Below are positions 63,077 through 64,000 of a stretch of DNA of 64,000 nt, one piece after another (the first letter of the stretch is position 1; each line of letters begins with the position of its first letter). The position numbers and the translations under genes are program-made. Origin of the DNA: Sternotherus odoratus (Eukaryota; Chordata; Testudines; Kinosternidae); assembly GCA_032164245.1 (NCBI GenBank), contig JAVMKO010000010.1:29028189-29092188 (forward strand), read 5' to 3'. The notes under the pieces were generated by a model, which made no database searches, was not told the DNA's origin, and saw only the letters and a program-made list of their open reading frames with translations.

Positions 63077-64000
63077 ACAGTGTGTCCCTGATACCCCGCC
63101 CTATGCCCCATGTAGTGTGTCCCTGACACCTCCGCCACAGCCCCCTACACAGTGTGTCCCCGACACCTCCGCCACAGCCCCCTACACAGTGTGTCCCTGA
63201 CACCTCCGCCACAGCCCCCTACACAGTGTGTCCCTGACACCTCCGCCACAGCCCCCTACACAGTGTGTCCCTGACACCCCACCCTATGCCCCATGTAGTG
63301 TGTCCCTGACACCTCCGCCACAGCCCCCTACACAGTGTGTCCCTGACACCCCGCCCTATGCCCCATGTAGTGTGTCCCCGACACCTCCGCCACAGCCCCC
63401 TACACAGTGTGTCCCCGACACCTCCGCCACAGCCCCCTACACAGTGTGTCCCCGACACCTCCGCCACAGCCCCCTACACAGTGTGTCCCCGACACCTCCG
63501 CCACAGCCCCCTACACAGTGTGTCCCTGACACCTCCGCCACAGCCCCCTACACAGTGTGTCCCCGACACCTCCGCCACAGCCCCCTACACAGTGTGTCCC
63601 TGACACCCCGCCCTATGCCCCATGTAGTGTGTCCCTGACACCTCCGCCACAGCCCCCTACACAGTGTGTCCCCGACACCTCCGCCACAGCCCCCTACACA
63701 GTGTGTCCCTGACACCTCCGCCACAGCCCCCTACACAGTGTGTCCCTGACACCTCCGCCACAGCCCCCTACACAGTGTGTCCCCGACACCTCCGCCACAG
63801 CCCCCTACACAGTGTGTCCCTGACACCTCCGCCACAGCCCCCTACACAGTGTGTCCCTGACACCCCGCCCTATGCCCCATGTAGTGTGTCCCTGACACCT
63901 CCGCCACAGCCCCCTACACAGTGTGTCCCTGACACCCCACCCTATGCCCCATGTAGTGTGTCCCTGACACCTCCGCCACAGCCCTCTACACAGTGTGTCC
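63077..64000. repeat. Minisatellite, 37-bp (A) and 35-bp (B) units, runs off the window
   Basis: The A unit reads tgtgtccctgacacctccgc plus cacagccccctacacag (37 bp), with a c/t variant at the tgtcc(c/t)tg site. The B unit is 35 bp and has ccccgccctatgccccatg in its middle. B units start near 63081, 63264, 63336, 63593, 63850 and 63922. The intervals 183, 72, 257, 257 and 72 equal one B plus 4, 1, 6, 6 and 1 A units, a higher-order pattern. The open frames here are repeat artefacts. Confidence 0.93.

Noticed and set aside
63228..63638. 136-codon frame resembling a cysteine/proline repeat protein
   Set aside because: Translation of the 35/37-bp minisatellite; three units restore the frame, so long frames arise by default.
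63077..64000. CRISPR-like array
   Set aside because: There are no unique spacers; the entire unit is repeated, and the context is vertebrate.

Overview
The window is vertebrate nuclear DNA and most likely from a turtle. The only conserved host gene is the 5' quarter of HERC1, a giant RCC1-repeat/HECT ubiquitin ligase, on the minus strand. Seventeen coding exons lie between 28018 and 754. All have GT-AG introns and matching phases, and together they encode about 1,189 residues: the start methionine, the N-terminal region, the whole first RCC1-like domain (RLD1) and part of the long linker after it. The rest of HERC1 lies beyond the left edge. The turtle assignment is an inference. It rests on CR1 LINE copies, a tRNA-derived SINE head of the chelonian type, Penelope-like and DIRS-like remnants, a Gmr1/gypsy-type LTR element with a SCAN-like Gag, and many hAT and TA-target MITEs, combined with near-identity of the exons to amniote HERC1 as I remember it.

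Layout: 1-28 kb holds the compact exon part of HERC1 (exons 2-18) with TE-bearing introns. The largest insertion is in intron 5 (19.3-22.4 kb): a young LTR element that carries only gag, sits inside an older MIR-like SINE, and has its 3' LTR split by a TA-flanked MITE. 28-62.7 kb is intron 1, about 34.6 kb, with no host exon that I recognise. It holds a palindromic hAT derivative (30.7-32.6 kb, a second copy at 57.95-59.6 kb, a third in intron 12), four copies of a hairpin-rich MITE with about 5-bp target duplications, CR1 remnants, solo LTRs, a near-complete decayed hAT with BED finger and transposase (52.07-57.08 kb), and GC-rich minisatellites inside DNA-transposon ends. 62.4-63.06 kb is a CpG island, the probable HERC1 promoter and noncoding exon 1. 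63.08-64.0 kb is a 35/37-bp minisatellite with a higher-order pattern, directly upstream of that promoter.

The most unusual material is mobile: the gag-only LTR element whose capsid resembles the SCAN domain and whose C-terminal tail carries an extra cysteine cluster, the foldback hAT family with the transposase C-terminal region in both arms, and the MITEs that carry CpG-rich minisatellites. No CRISPR array, operon, rRNA or tRNA gene is present. All alignments were made by eye and from memory of the families; no search was run.
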